A model generated the notes under the pieces. The model searched no databases. It was given only the letters and a program-made list of their open reading frames with translations, and was not told where the DNA came from. DNA of 64,000 nt. It comes from Diphasiastrum complanatum. Lineage: Eukaryota > Streptophyta > Lycopodiopsida > Lycopodiales > Lycopodiaceae. A program made the translations under genes and the position numbers. The DNA is taken from contig CM055106.1 in assembly GCA_029204225.1 (NCBI GenBank), positions 23,394,801 to 23,458,800 on the forward strand, given 5' to 3'. This document shows positions 31,522-43,999 of the stretch, in pieces. Position 1 is the stretch's first letter. Every line of letters begins with the position of its first letter.

Positions 31522-33229
31522 CACTTGGTGGTAACAGTTGGTCAGTATTGAGCTTCGAATGTTGGAAGGAGCTTCGGTTTTGTAGACCTCCTAAAAACTA
31601 TCCGAAATATACTTCTGGCTACTTAGGATGACACATTTGCCTCGTCAAGCTAAAATTTGATATGGATACAAGATACACACGGCGTTTAGCTCTATGAACT
31701 AGGAAGGACAGCCAAAAAATATTTGAATAACCTCATGGTTGTCTTTCCTAATCTTTGCGTGTTACCGTGCACCTGAGGTAGATACGTTGATTATTCAGTT
31801 TACGGTTGTTTTCTAAAATCAATATAGTTGTGGTCTGTGACTTATCTCTCAATTTGGGAGCACTCTTAAGCTCCTTTGGAGTGAGATCAAAGCTTCCTGC
31901 TGGGTTCTAGAATCAGATGCAACACATGACTGGATCAAGGAGCTGCTAATATTTACAAGCCAACAAGCTTTGTACAGCTTACCATCAGCGAGACTTTGTG
32001 CTTTTTTTGTTAAATTTCTGAAAATGGCTTTCAAAATAGATCGGTTAAAGGCACATGTATCCTGTATTTCGTTGGTAATTTCTGCTTGGTTTTGATCTTA
32101 AGTCATTCCGTAGTCTCAAGATTTCATCCAAACAGGCACCAAGCCTTATGCTATACAGTCTTATTTGTTATGTGCTTCGTGGGCATTTGAGATGGATGAT
32201 GCTTTACAAATCATGAGTTTGTTTCTGCAACACCAATATAAGGTTGACAGTATTCATGCTCAAGTTGATGACCAAGTCCTATCACCCTTGCAATACCATT
32301 CTGATTAAGACCAAAGTGCAACTTGATAGATTCATACCCAAATGTTAATAAAAACAACAAATATTCTAATGCTATGGAGGTGGCTGGTCTAATAGAGTAG
32401 AGACTTTTCCAATGCCTGTTCAAAATAACAATAAAATATCCAATATTGTTTTGTACCCAATTAGTCCTAAAAAAGGAAGAGACTATAATTTCAAGCTCCT
32501 TCAAGGACTTGATGTATAGAGGCTATGATCTCAAGCTCCTTCTAGGACCTTATGTTTGGCTAGTTTCTCATAAAACCATGCAATTAAACTAAGACAAGCT
32601 CTAAAGGCGAACACTATTAGTAAGGTAGTGAAGTGATGCAATGGCCCATTGAAATTAAAGGATAAACAACACCAGTTAAACATTCTTGTTACTAAAAGTA
32701 AATTTTCTTCTATCAATTCTTGGCCACATTAGCTTTCAACAATAAAGTATACATTTGAAACATGTCTATGAGACAAATGTCGTCGAGCCAAAGATTGTTA
32801 ATTTAGTTATGTTGAGATTAGACATGTTTTGGCTAGGAAACGGCCCTGTTATCTGTTAGATTGGATGAAATTTGGTGGTTATCTGCTTTTGTTGCAGCCA
32901 TTGCAAGAGCCATATTACTTTTCTACCAGCCGATTTCTACACACAAAATCATCAAACATGTTATGGAATATCCCCCCCCCGTGTGAAAGATTCAACTAGT
33001 TTAGTCATATTTGCTACATTTGTATATATGGCAAATTGAGGCCAACTTTATATTAGACTTAGAGTTTGACTTTTCAAAGTTAATTAGTCTAAATTTCATT
33101 TGAATAAACACTTTTGGAAAGTGTGGGAAAGTTAGAAATCGAGTTTGAGTATATTCAAATTTAAATGCTAGGTACATTGAATATAGACCCAAAAATAGTA
33201 GGGTTTACATTTTGGAGGGAAAGCCAAGC
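31522..33229. other. Hydrolase 3' flank and gene-poor DNA
   Basis: No coding features. Two related copies of a CTCAAGCTCCTTC segment occur at about 32490-32550. Otherwise unrecognised. Confidence 0.4.
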
Positions 33230-33556
33230 GGCCAAATAGGCACAATAACATATCGCGCGGATTTCGACATGCGCGTCTGACGTATTTTAGGAAATTTTAT
33301 AATTCGTCGCAATCCGACACGTTGGAATACGACGTTCAGGCAAATACTCCAAAAATGGGAGTCCGGTGATCGGGAAATTGTGGCGGCAACCAAATTTTGA
33401 AGTGGACGTCGAAATCCGACATTTCGACGTGGATATGATGTGGCATATCTTTTTTTTTTTTAATTACGTGTTATTGGACGTGGATGTTGGAATGCGACGG
33501 ATGTCAGATTCCGACGTCCACGTCAACAATCCAAAAAGTTGTCCACGACTAGATAG
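33230..33556. repeat. CACTA-like subterminal palindrome cluster
   Basis: Degenerate copies of a GACGTCGGAATCCGACGTC-type palindrome: GTCGCAATCCGAC, ACGTCGAAATCCGACATTTC, ATGTCAGATTCCGACGTCC. The same core occurs at 40711-40970 and 43024-43330, in the first case next to a CACTA terminus. The cluster ends at GATAGTG (33551-33557), but the adjoining bases do not match the terminus at 40711, so the element end is unproven. Confidence 0.5.
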
Positions 33557-33586
33557 TGTTTGATGGTAATTGTATGTTAGATTTGT

Positions 33587-35189
<1,603 letters not shown>

Positions 35190-37280
35190 GGCGTGTCGAA
35201 TGGCGTCCCATCTAAATGCTTTCACGGCTCCATGGCTGAGGATCTCCTTTATTTGGAATGGACCTTCGTCTGTGAGCTTCAACTTCCCTTTGATTGCCTT
35301 GGTTTTGTACATGAGGACCAGATCTCTAGATCGAAGATCTTTCTTGTGCAATCAACGATCATGCCATGCCTTACGTCGTTCTTTCTCAGCTGCCAATGCA
35401 TGCACAGCTAGTAAGCGCGTCTCACAAAGTTTATGTAGTCTTCATGGCGTAATTGTAGAGATTTGGATTCATCAAGGCGTTGCGTTGTGGCAATCCTTAA
35501 TGATGGTACCAAAAATTCTACTGGCATTACCGCATCAGACCAGCTGAAATGGTGTGTGGTCAATGCTTCCCTTGTAAGCTGTTTTGAATGCCCACAGAGT
35601 AGCATGCAACTTGTGCTCCCAATCAGATCTGCTAGGTTCAACTATTTTCATGATCACGCTACACAGAATCTTATTGGATGATTCTGCTTGTCCATTACTG
35701 CGAGGACAATAAGGCGTGCTGAATCTATGGATTACAAAGAATTCCTCCGATAGGACCTTGATGGTTTCATTGACAAAATGGCTTCCACGATCGCTGACTA
35801 TCTCCACCGGGCATTCGAAGCGCACAATGATATTTTCATACAGGAACTTGACAGTTGCTTGAGCGTCAGTTGTTCGCACTACCTTGGCTTCGACCCACTT
35901 GGTGAGGTAATCTATGGCCATGATAATATATTGGGCTTGTGACCTTCTTGCGACATGATGAATTGGACTGATATAGTCCAATCCCCACTTCTCGAATGGT
36001 GCTTGAGCTAGTACTGGATGTAAAAGATCATAGTTCAGCCTTGTCGGCTCCTCGCTCTTTAGCACACATCGCACTTCCTCAAGTATTCATCCATATCTTT
36101 ATGAATCGTTGGCCACCAGCATCATGATTGTAGAATCTTGTGAACTGTAATGTCGGATGCAAAATGACCATCACCCATGCCTTCATGCAAAATTGAAATA
36201 ATTTGGGTGACCTTGTGTGGAAGAATACATCTCCAAAGAATACCGTCTGGTCCCCTTTGACATAATTGGCCGGAAATCAGCTGATAAGGTCTAGTTTTTA
36301 GAATCTATTTATGTTGTTCCGGCTTGGGTAAAGATTTATCCGGTTGGCCCCGCATTAAATATTCGATTATATCTGCAGCCCATTCAAGTATAGTGTCAAT
36401 GTGAAACAAGGCAGCATCAGGTAGCTCATCATCAAGTAGGGCTGCAGTTTCCTTTTCCTTGATTCGTGACACATGATCTGACATATAATGTTGCTTTTCC
36501 TTGCGAACCACTATCCAAAAATCAAACTCCAACAACAGAAGTAACCAACGGGTGATTCTTCCTGTGTTGGAAGTTTTATTAACAAGATATAGCAAGGGTT
36601 GATGGTCCGTATAAAAAGCAAAATGTGTGGCCATCAAATGATGTTGAAACTTCTTAACCGCGTAAATCATAGCAATGCCTCTCGTTCTATCATCGAATAA
36701 TTCATCTTTGAGTCACTGAGTTGTCGGCTAGCAAATTGGATTAGGAAATCCTTTTTGTGTTCTCCAGGCTGGGTTAAGACAACTCCCACTGCATACTTCA
36801 ATGCATCCGTATGCACATGAAACTCTATGGACCAATTGCGTGGCCGTAACATTGACACTGAGACCAATGCATCTTTAAGCTTCTGGAAAGCCTCTAGGGC
36901 TTCATCTGTCCAATGTGGTTCCGTTGTGAGTTTGTAGATTGGTCGTGCTAACTCCTCGAAGTCTAAAATGAAGATTCTGTAATAGTTAGTGTGACCTATG
37001 AAATGTAGACTCCGCGGATCGTTCCTGGTGGTGGCAGATCGACAATGATCCTTATCTTTGACAAGTCTGTGGCGATCTTGTGTCTAAATACTATATGGCC
37101 AAGAATTAGGCCATGCATCACCCAAAATTGACACTTTTCTGGATTTAAGAATATCTGATATTAGTGGCATTTCTTCAGCACCTTCTTCAGGTTGGATAAG
37201 TGCTTCAAGTTAGGTCCGTGCATGCATAGATCATCCAGGAAAATCTCTAGAAATTTTTGCAGGCACCATATCAAAGACTG
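35190..37280 (-). pseudogene. Ty3/gypsy RT-RNase H-integrase remnant
   Basis: Minus-strand gypsy pol. The tail of RT (about 36900-37280) has EIFLDDLCMHG. RNase H (36305-36867) has FHVHTDALKYAVGVVLTQ, REALLA and FYTDHQPLLYLV. Integrase (about 35410-36074) has WGLDYISP, IVSDRGSHF and RSNGQAESSNK, the D-D-E core, then a C-terminal tail. Frameshifts lie near 36665, 36070 and in RT. The upstream part (gag, protease, RT start) is missing: at about 37280 it meets a plus-strand gypsy fragment. All catalytic blocks that remain look conserved, but the element cannot be autonomous. Confidence 0.85.
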
Positions 37281-37284
37281 TCTA

Positions 37285-38172
37285 AAGCAACCCAGTCCTG
37301 CAGCTCCTGTTAACTCTATCCAAGTAGACACAATCCCAATCAGAGTCATGACTCGAGCCCAACACCGGCAGGCTAGCGAAGCTACAACAAAACGAACCAA
37401 TAAGCTTCTGCCCGCTCCGTCCAGTGACAGAACCACACCAATCATCTATCCTAACCCCAACAAGGAGATCCATTTCAGAGACAAATATCAAAAGCTCATC
37501 CATGAAGCTGATAATGAGGAGGAGGCTATAGTCACACCTAGAGATCAAACCCCAGATAACCCAACCATAGAAGGAGCCAAGATATGGGGAGATTTGCTTC
37601 AAGCAATTGTTACTCTCCCATTTGGAGTACTCTGGAAGTACACCGAAAAATGGCGGAAAGAGTTGTGCTCAATTAAAGATAACATCCCATCACCAAACCT
37701 CCCTAAGGTGCCCCTGCATCTGACTAACCCTGCAAGCGACAAGGGAAATATACGCATTCCTACAACTTACGGACATTCCCACGTTGTCTTGGCTATATTA
37801 GATGGCGGATCAAGAGTCAACATAATATCAACATCCCTGATGAAGGAGTGGTGTCTTAAAGCTTCCATGAAACGGCCGAACTATCAACTTCGAATGGCAG
37901 ATCAAAGTGTGGTAAAACCATTAGGACTCATACCAGACATATGGCTGAAACTAGGAGGTTTGAGCTTCACGTTAGATTTGATAGTGCTCGATATCCCTAG
38001 CAACGCCTATTCCTATGAATTACTCCTAGGTAGGCCATGGATCTCTAACACACGCGTAGTGTACGATTGGAATAGAGAGCGCGTTACATTTGGCAATCGA
38101 GAAACATCAGTCTATACCATTTACTGCTTATACAAATCTGAAGCGAATGGTTTAATGTGCATACCTGTGTAG
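37285..38172 (+). pseudogene. Ty3/gypsy gag-protease fragment (plus strand)
   Basis: The open frame that starts at 37192 begins inside the antisense of the neighbouring gypsy RT, so the true fragment starts near 37285. It has a hydrophilic linker (VMTRAQHRQASEATTKR), then the retropepsin domain with VVLAILDGGSRVNIIS (site D-G-G) and YELLLGRPWI near its end. It remains open for about 295 codons, which suggests a young fragment. No RT follows; a copia LTR-like stretch comes next. Confidence 0.75.
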
Positions 38173-38439
38173 ATGCTTATAGCTTTATGGCTCGAAGCCA
38201 AACCTAACCAAAAATGAAGCTAGTAGTAATATTAGATGCTACAGAGAGTGCAAGTTCCATTTGTTAGTGCTAATATACAGTAGTATTCCTTTTGCAAGGG
38301 CAGTCATTCGCAAGTATGATAACGAAACTGGTTAAAGCATGAGGTATAGTAATCATAAACAGAATGTGCCAGCAACTGAGTTGTATGTTTTGATAAAAGT
38401 ATGAAACAACCATAGCATCGTTTCTGGAGTACGTAAGTA

Positions 38440-39035
38440 ACCCTTATTTACTTAAGGAACCATCACATATTCACATGCATTGTAATTGGCAAGATGGCCA
38501 TGTAAATATATGCCACACGTGCCAAATCACATAGGATGCTTTCCAATAAGTTCATTACTCATATTACATTGTGATAGCATCTTTGAAATAAGGCAAAAAT
38601 GTGTTTGGATAGGCTAGAGAAATTCTAGGATTTAAAAATAGCATGTTTTACATTGTTTTTGGATCTTGAGATCTTGACCCCAAGTTAGGGTGGATCCAAT
38701 GACCTATTAGGTTAGGATATTAGGGTTAGGATATGAAAAATTCATAGGTGCCCTAATATGCTCAGATCCGAGCTTGAAATGTATAAATACATGATGGGAT
38801 CTCCATCAAATTATCAAGAAAAATCGAGTTTTCCACTTCTATCATCATTGTCTTTTGGTGGCGAGTTCTAGCTATTGGATGTGAGTGTTCTTATGCATTA
38901 ATTTCTTGGTTTGGAAGGTACTAAACCTGTTTACAGGTCTGAGAAGCTTGTTGTACTTTATTTTGGTTCATTTGATCAAATCTATGTGCCTAATGTGGAG
39001 TTAAATGCCAAATTTGCTAGTTTTGGTAACTAGTC
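38440..39035 (+). mobile_element. Copia LTR-like fragment
   Basis: Resembles the LTR at 45718-46399 at a distance: CCACACGTGCCAAAT, CATAGGATGCTTTCCA, and a TATA-like TGTATAAATACATGATGGG at the matching position. It is followed by an integrase fragment, so it is probably the 5' LTR of an internally deleted copia element. Ends not fixed. Confidence 0.5.
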
Positions 39036-39119
39036 TTGATTCTAGCTCATAGTTTGGATCTAGATCTTTTATTTGTGCATCTTCCATCACTTTTAGGATT
39101 GATTGGGATTCATTTTGCT

Positions 39120-39520
39120 GTAAAATTTTGTCATGTCTGTGGACTGATGAAAGTTGATTCGCTCTCAGGATCGAGGTATTTCTTGACGTTCATTGATGAC
39201 TATAGCCGGATGACAACGATCTATTACTTGAAGAAAAAATCTGAAGTGTTTGACTCTTTCAAGAAGTTTATGGCATTCACAGAAAGTTACGCCTCAAAGA
39301 AGATTCAAATAATCAGGTCTGATAATGGAGGTGAGTACAAAAGCATAGAACTTTCAAGATTCTGCCAAGAACAAAGAATAGAGCATCAATTCACTCTTGT
39401 GTACACACCCAAATACAATGGTGTCGCAGAAAGAAGAAACAAGACACTAGTCAAAGGAGCCAGATGCATTATGGCATAGGCTCGATTGCCGAGTCAATTT
39501 TGGGCTGAGGCAATAAATAT
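39120..39520 (+). pseudogene. Copia integrase fragment
   Basis: Reads GSRYFLTFIDDYSRMT, IIRSDNGGEYKS and YNGVAERRNKTL: the D-D-E catalytic core of a Ty1/copia integrase. A stop at 39477 follows CIMA. The frame continues ARLPSQFWAEA and then runs straight into a transposase fragment of the multi-gene DNA transposon at about 39521. No Gag, RT or RNase H nearby on this strand. Confidence 0.85.
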
Positions 39521-39715
39521 TTGAAAGAGAAGTCCAAGGAAAATTGATATTGGTTATTAAAATTGATGAGTCTGAAATTGTTAAGGGACAAAAATTGGAA
39601 CGGGTAAGTATCACCTTCATGAACAGAGCATTGAACAATACTGAAATGATGCAGACGATTCACCATTTAGTGTTCAATCAGAGAATGAAATATGGTGGTT
39701 AGCAGCATTTCAAGT
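39521..39715 (+). mobile_element. Multi-gene DNA transposon, copy D (short fragment)
   Basis: Contains only the middle of the transposase module: VIKIDESEIVKGQKLERVSI, TFMNRALNN and, after a shift, a degraded ENEIWWLAAFQ. It is bounded on the left by a copia integrase fragment. It is followed, after about 110 bp, by repeat R. Confidence 0.75.
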
Positions 39716-39825
39716 ATTCGAGATTCGTCCCGACGACTAGATGACAAAAAGACACAAAATGAAAGAGAAAAATTTGCGCTGCCAACTGGTAGCTTGACGA
39801 GCATGGTGTATTGTACTTCATGCTC

Positions 39826-40140
39826 AGTTGAAGGAGACAATGATAACAGAGAATAACTAACTAGTTGATTAGCATTAACTTGTCTTGTAATTATCTGATT
39901 AACTATCTTGTAAACTTTAAACAATGGAGATAAATATGCATTTTGATTAACACAAAAGTAAAGAGAACGAAAGAAATAGAAGAGAGTAGAGTTGTGCATG
40001 AAAGTCTGCCAATGAGCAGAACACAGCGACTGAGAAGATCGTCAGGGCGCCAATGAGCGAGACACTGAACGACTCACCCGAAAACGAAAAACAGAAAATA
40101 TAATTGTTTTCTTATCTACCTCTTCTTTGTCATGTCGTCT
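39826..40140 (+). repeat. Dispersed LTR-like repeat R, copy 2
   Basis: Begins TGAAGGAGACAATGATAACA and matches 12540-12846 in opposite orientation over about 300 bp with perhaps 10 percent difference. Like copy 1 it lies just behind a truncated transposase fragment. Confidence 0.6.
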
Positions 40141-40241
40141 TCTCGATTGATTCTGTCATGATCTGTGAACTGTAGTCGCTTGCTTAGGATCCTGGAAAAA
40201 CAAAATAGACAAACAAAAAGCCAAATTCGCTACACCATCAC

Positions 40242-40710
40242 CTATGAAAACAGCATATGCACTAATGGATCTCCTATCCATTTGATCTCCAGCAAGTCTG
40301 AATCTAAAAATCCAAATAAGTTACGTGATGATCCCTCATAAAGAATGTCATAATCTCTAGATCCCAAGATGTACCTCACTACTCTCTTGCCTAGCTTCCA
40401 ATGCTCCACACTAGGATCTTGCATAAATTGGCTTAATCTACCAACACAATAGCTTAGATCAGGTCTTGTGATGGTTAGATAAATGAGTGAACCAACTAGC
40501 TTCCTATAGAGAGTAATGTCCTTGAAGGATCTTTCATTACCTCTTATAGTGAGCTTTACATTTGATACCATATGTGCATCACAAGACTTAGCATCTACCA
40601 TATGAAATCTCTTTAGAATATTGTTAGCATACTTCTCTTGACAAATAAAAATAGATTGAGAAGATCTAAACACTTCTATTCCCAAGATATAATGCAAATC
40701 ATGCACCTCA
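40242..40710 (-). pseudogene. Copia reverse transcriptase/RNase H fragment
   Basis: Starts in the RT C-terminus (DLHYILGIEVFRSSQSIFI), then YANNILKRFHM, LVGSLIYLTITRPDLSYCVG and VVRYILGSRDYDILY, and stops early in RNase H (FGFLDSDLL). The upper end is cut cleanly at 40711 by a CACTA terminus. Confidence 0.85.
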
Positions 40711-40970
40711 CACTACAACACCCGCCGCGATTTGTGATGTGAATCACGAGATTAATTTTTTTTTTCATTCACACATTGGGCCATTGCAAAACACGTTGCA
40801 ACAAGGTCGTCGGAATCCGACATATATAAAACACATCAGAATCTAATAATACCTTAATTTCGACACCCCAAACATTGGATTCAAAATTCGAACACCGGGA
40901 CTGACGTGGACGTCGTGGACGTTGGAATCCGACATGACGATGTGGATGTCGGATTCCGACATCCGACGTG
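40711..40970. mobile_element. CACTA (En/Spm) transposon end with palindromic subterminal repeats
   Basis: Starts CACTACAACACCCGCCGCG, the classic CACTA terminus, inserted into a copia RT fragment. From about 40810 it carries subterminal repeats of a 13-bp palindromic core: GTCGGAATCCGAC, TTGGAATCCGACATG, GTCGGATTCCGACATCC. Subterminal arrays are transposase-binding sites in En/Spm. A copia element interrupts at 40971, and the same repeats resume at 43024. No transposase gene seen. Confidence 0.7.
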
Positions 40971-43023
40971 TGTTGGAATAAAAATGGAGACTTGAAATGA
41001 GAGAAACAGATTTTGATCTGATATCTATACTTGATCAGTGAGCAATATTCTTGCTGTGATCGCTATTTGGAATGTCCTACTTTAATAGATTTCTGATATA
41101 CCTAGACAGAGTAGAACTCTTAATTGTAGCTACTATTGCTAATTAAGATCTTTCCTCTTCTAAGGTGTAGTCAGATAATCCTGATCTACTACTAACTTAG
41201 TTATGATGAGCCTTTGTGCAGAATAACAAATAGAACAAATAACAGCTAATCTTAGAGGAACATTTGATGGACGTAATGCATTCAAGGATTGTCTGTCATA
41301 GAGAAGAGATAAAAAAAATGTCTGTTCAATTAAAGTGATTCCTAGACCACCGTTTGGCATACCGCACAATGCATTATCACAAGAGAAACTTTGTCTCTTA
41401 CGAATAGAATAGATAAGCAGTGCTTACTAGCAAATACTTCTATCTATGTCTTTGTATGTCTGATCTTAGAGGTGTGATTGACTCAGCTCGTCTCACTTAC
41501 TAGTGAATGGCTTTTCATCCACACATTCAACATCCAATCACTCAAACTTATTTGTCTCTGATCACACACTCTCTATATATCATCGTTCTCCCATCCATCT
41601 TCTATATGTATATGATCAGAGGAAGGAGATGGTCTTTAATATAAGTGAATGATTACAAGAACTGCTAAACCTACCACGTCACGGCATTTAGTTTTGTTGT
41701 TAGCTTTGTTCGTGGTGTCCATTTGTTGTCCTGGTACTTGGTTGATCGTGAGTCATAAAGTGCACCAACTCTAGGGCCATGCTTTTGCAACCATAGTCGA
41801 GGTCATTACGGTTGGCCTTTGGTCGTCGCTCATGGACCGTAGAAGTTGACTTGCGATTTCCTTCGAACGTCTTCGTTTGTTTGTTCGAAATTGCGGTTTG
41901 CGGTTTATTATGATCTACGGTCTGTGAGACTCCATCGTCGTCGCTCATATATGTCATGATGCGGTTGCGGTAGCGGTGGATTGTGATTTGTGGTCCATAA
42001 GCTGACGATGCTTTGTGGTCAGAAACCTTAGATTTCCTCAGCTCCCCTCTCAAAGCATGGCAGCTTTATGGCTCCTAGACTTGTACATTGTTTTCAAACA
42101 TTTCCTTGTCAAGAGGCTTGGTAAAAATATCAGCCACCATCTGTTTGGCTGGAACGAATTTGGTTTTTAGCCTCCCTTTTTGAACTAGATCCCTTATCAG
42201 ATGATACAGTAATGTGTTTCATTTGGAATGAAACATGGGATCCTTTGTTAGATGTATAGCGGATGTGTTGTGCATATGCAAACTCAATGGTTCATCATTT
42301 TTCTCTCCTAGTCCGTCGAGGAACTGTTGGAGCCATATAAGCTCATTGGCCATCCTGGTTGCTGCAACATATTCTGCTTCGCAAGACGACTGTGCAACTA
42401 TTGTCTATTTTCTACTGATCTAGAGAACAACGACATTTGTTTCTATGGTGCATCCTCTTGAAACGCTCTTGGAGTCGTCCTTTATGGATGCCTTTATAGA
42501 TGATGTTGTAAAGCTATTTTAACAAACTTTACTTTCGGTGCCACTAGCACCAACATTGTCCCCGTCGGTGCCAGCAGTGCCACTGCTACTCCCGGCGCCA
42601 CCGGTGTCAGGTGCCACTGTGACCACAATCCAGTCAAATGAGTACAAGAACTGCTATACCTACCATGTCATGACATTTAGTTTTGTTATCAGCTTCGTCT
42701 GTGGTGTCAGTTTGTTGTCTTGGTACTTGGGTGATCATGGGTCGTAAAGTGCATCGACTTTAGGGCCGTGCTTTTGCAACAATTGCCGAGGTCATTGCGG
42801 TTGGCCTTTGGTTGTCACTCGTGGACTGCAGAAGTTGACTTACGGTTTCCTACGAACGTCTTCGTTTGTTTGCTCACAGTTGCGATTTGTGATTTATTAC
42901 GATCTGCGGTCTGTGAGACTCCGTCATCATCACTCATATATGTCATGATGTAGTTGCGGTAGTGGTGGATTGCGATTTGTGAAGCAGACGATGCTTTGTG
43001 GTTAGAAACCTTAAGTTTTTTCA
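40971..43023 (-). mobile_element. Internally deleted copia element with two LTRs
   Basis: Minus orientation. The 3' LTR is 40971-42040 (TGAGGAAATC... to ...TTCCAACA), preceded by a purine tract GAGAGGGGAGC. Upstream is RNase H (42041-42525) with SCEAEYVAATRMANELIWL, MHNTSAIHLTKDP and ADIFTKPLDK. The 5' LTR remnant is 42640-43023, about 85 percent like the 3' LTR where they overlap. The rest of the interior is gone, replaced by a GGTGCCACTG-rich minisatellite at about 42535-42620. CACTA-type repeats flank both sides, so it inserted into a CACTA element. A clear target duplication was not found. Confidence 0.7.
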
Positions 43024-43330
43024 ATGTCGACGTTAGATTCCGACGTCCTTTTTGCACGTCAGAATCCGATGTCTTTTGATATAGTCTTGGACATCGGACT
43101 CAGACGTTCAAAAGGATGTCAGAATCTGACGTCTATTTTAACAGAGAAGGCCTCAAAATCGTGTACGATGTTCATCCGACGTATAAATAAATGTTGCATT
43201 CCGATGCCAATAACGGATGTCGGATTCCGACATCTGTTGATATTGTTCAAACAAAATGTTCTCTAAAAACCTCCGACGTGTATCCGACGTATGGCCGATG
43301 GGTCTTTATGTCAGAATCCAACATCCCTGA
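43024..43330. repeat. CACTA subterminal repeats, second side
   Basis: At least seven degenerate copies of the same palindromic core: ACGTTAGATTCCGACGTCC, ACGTCAGAATCCGATGTC, GATGTCGGATTCCGACATC, ATGTCAGAATCCAACATCC. They continue the array cut at 40970. No TAGTG terminus recognised at the right end. Confidence 0.65.
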
Positions 43331-43840
43331 TTAGGTAAAATAAAATAAAAAAAATGCATAAAAAATAGCGCACGCATTTTTATCGGGCTGTTGTTGCTTT
43401 TGTGCTCTTGGAGAGGCGATGTTCTTGGATTGCTTTTGAGGCAACATTTGGATCAAAAAACAAGCATGAAGTAATAAATTGACATACTGTGCTATTGCAC
43501 ATACTATGTTATTACACATTATGAATTGCACATTACTATGTTATTGCACATTATGAATTGCACTTTTTAAAATCTAACATTGCACGGTTTCTATACTTAC
43601 ATTTTATATACTTACAATTTCTATACTTACATTAGTTTCTATAGTTACAGTTTCTATGCTTACATTGTTAGTCAATACATTGCTTATCTTGGAATCTGAC
43701 AAAAACAATAACAATATTGTGATTAATTGCAATAGTATATATACTGAAAAATGTCAATCAATGTATCACAAAATTGTTGCTCTCACAGTCTCTCTAACTT
43801 ATGATAGATGAACTAAAATTCATATTAAATGCCTACATCT
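43331..43840. other. AT-rich DNA
   Basis: Includes short repeated words (TATTGCACATTATGAATTGC near 43500-43560, TTTCTATACTTACA near 43590-43650). No gene. Confidence 0.4.
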
Positions 43841-43999
43841 CTCGAGAGAAAAGAGAGATGGCAAGATTTGAAAAAAGAAGAGTGGCAACCAAGCTACACG
43901 GATTGAGAAAACTCAAAACTCAAAAATAAAAGAATGAGCGGCATGACAACATTTGAATCAAAGATCAATCTCATTTTTCAAGTGCTACGTGAAATGATA

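Noticed and set aside
33551-33557. CACTA terminus (TAGTG) closing the 33.2-kb palindrome cluster
   Set aside because: Bases beyond the five-letter match do not resemble the terminus at 40711 and no 3-bp duplication could be paired; kept only as an unproven end.
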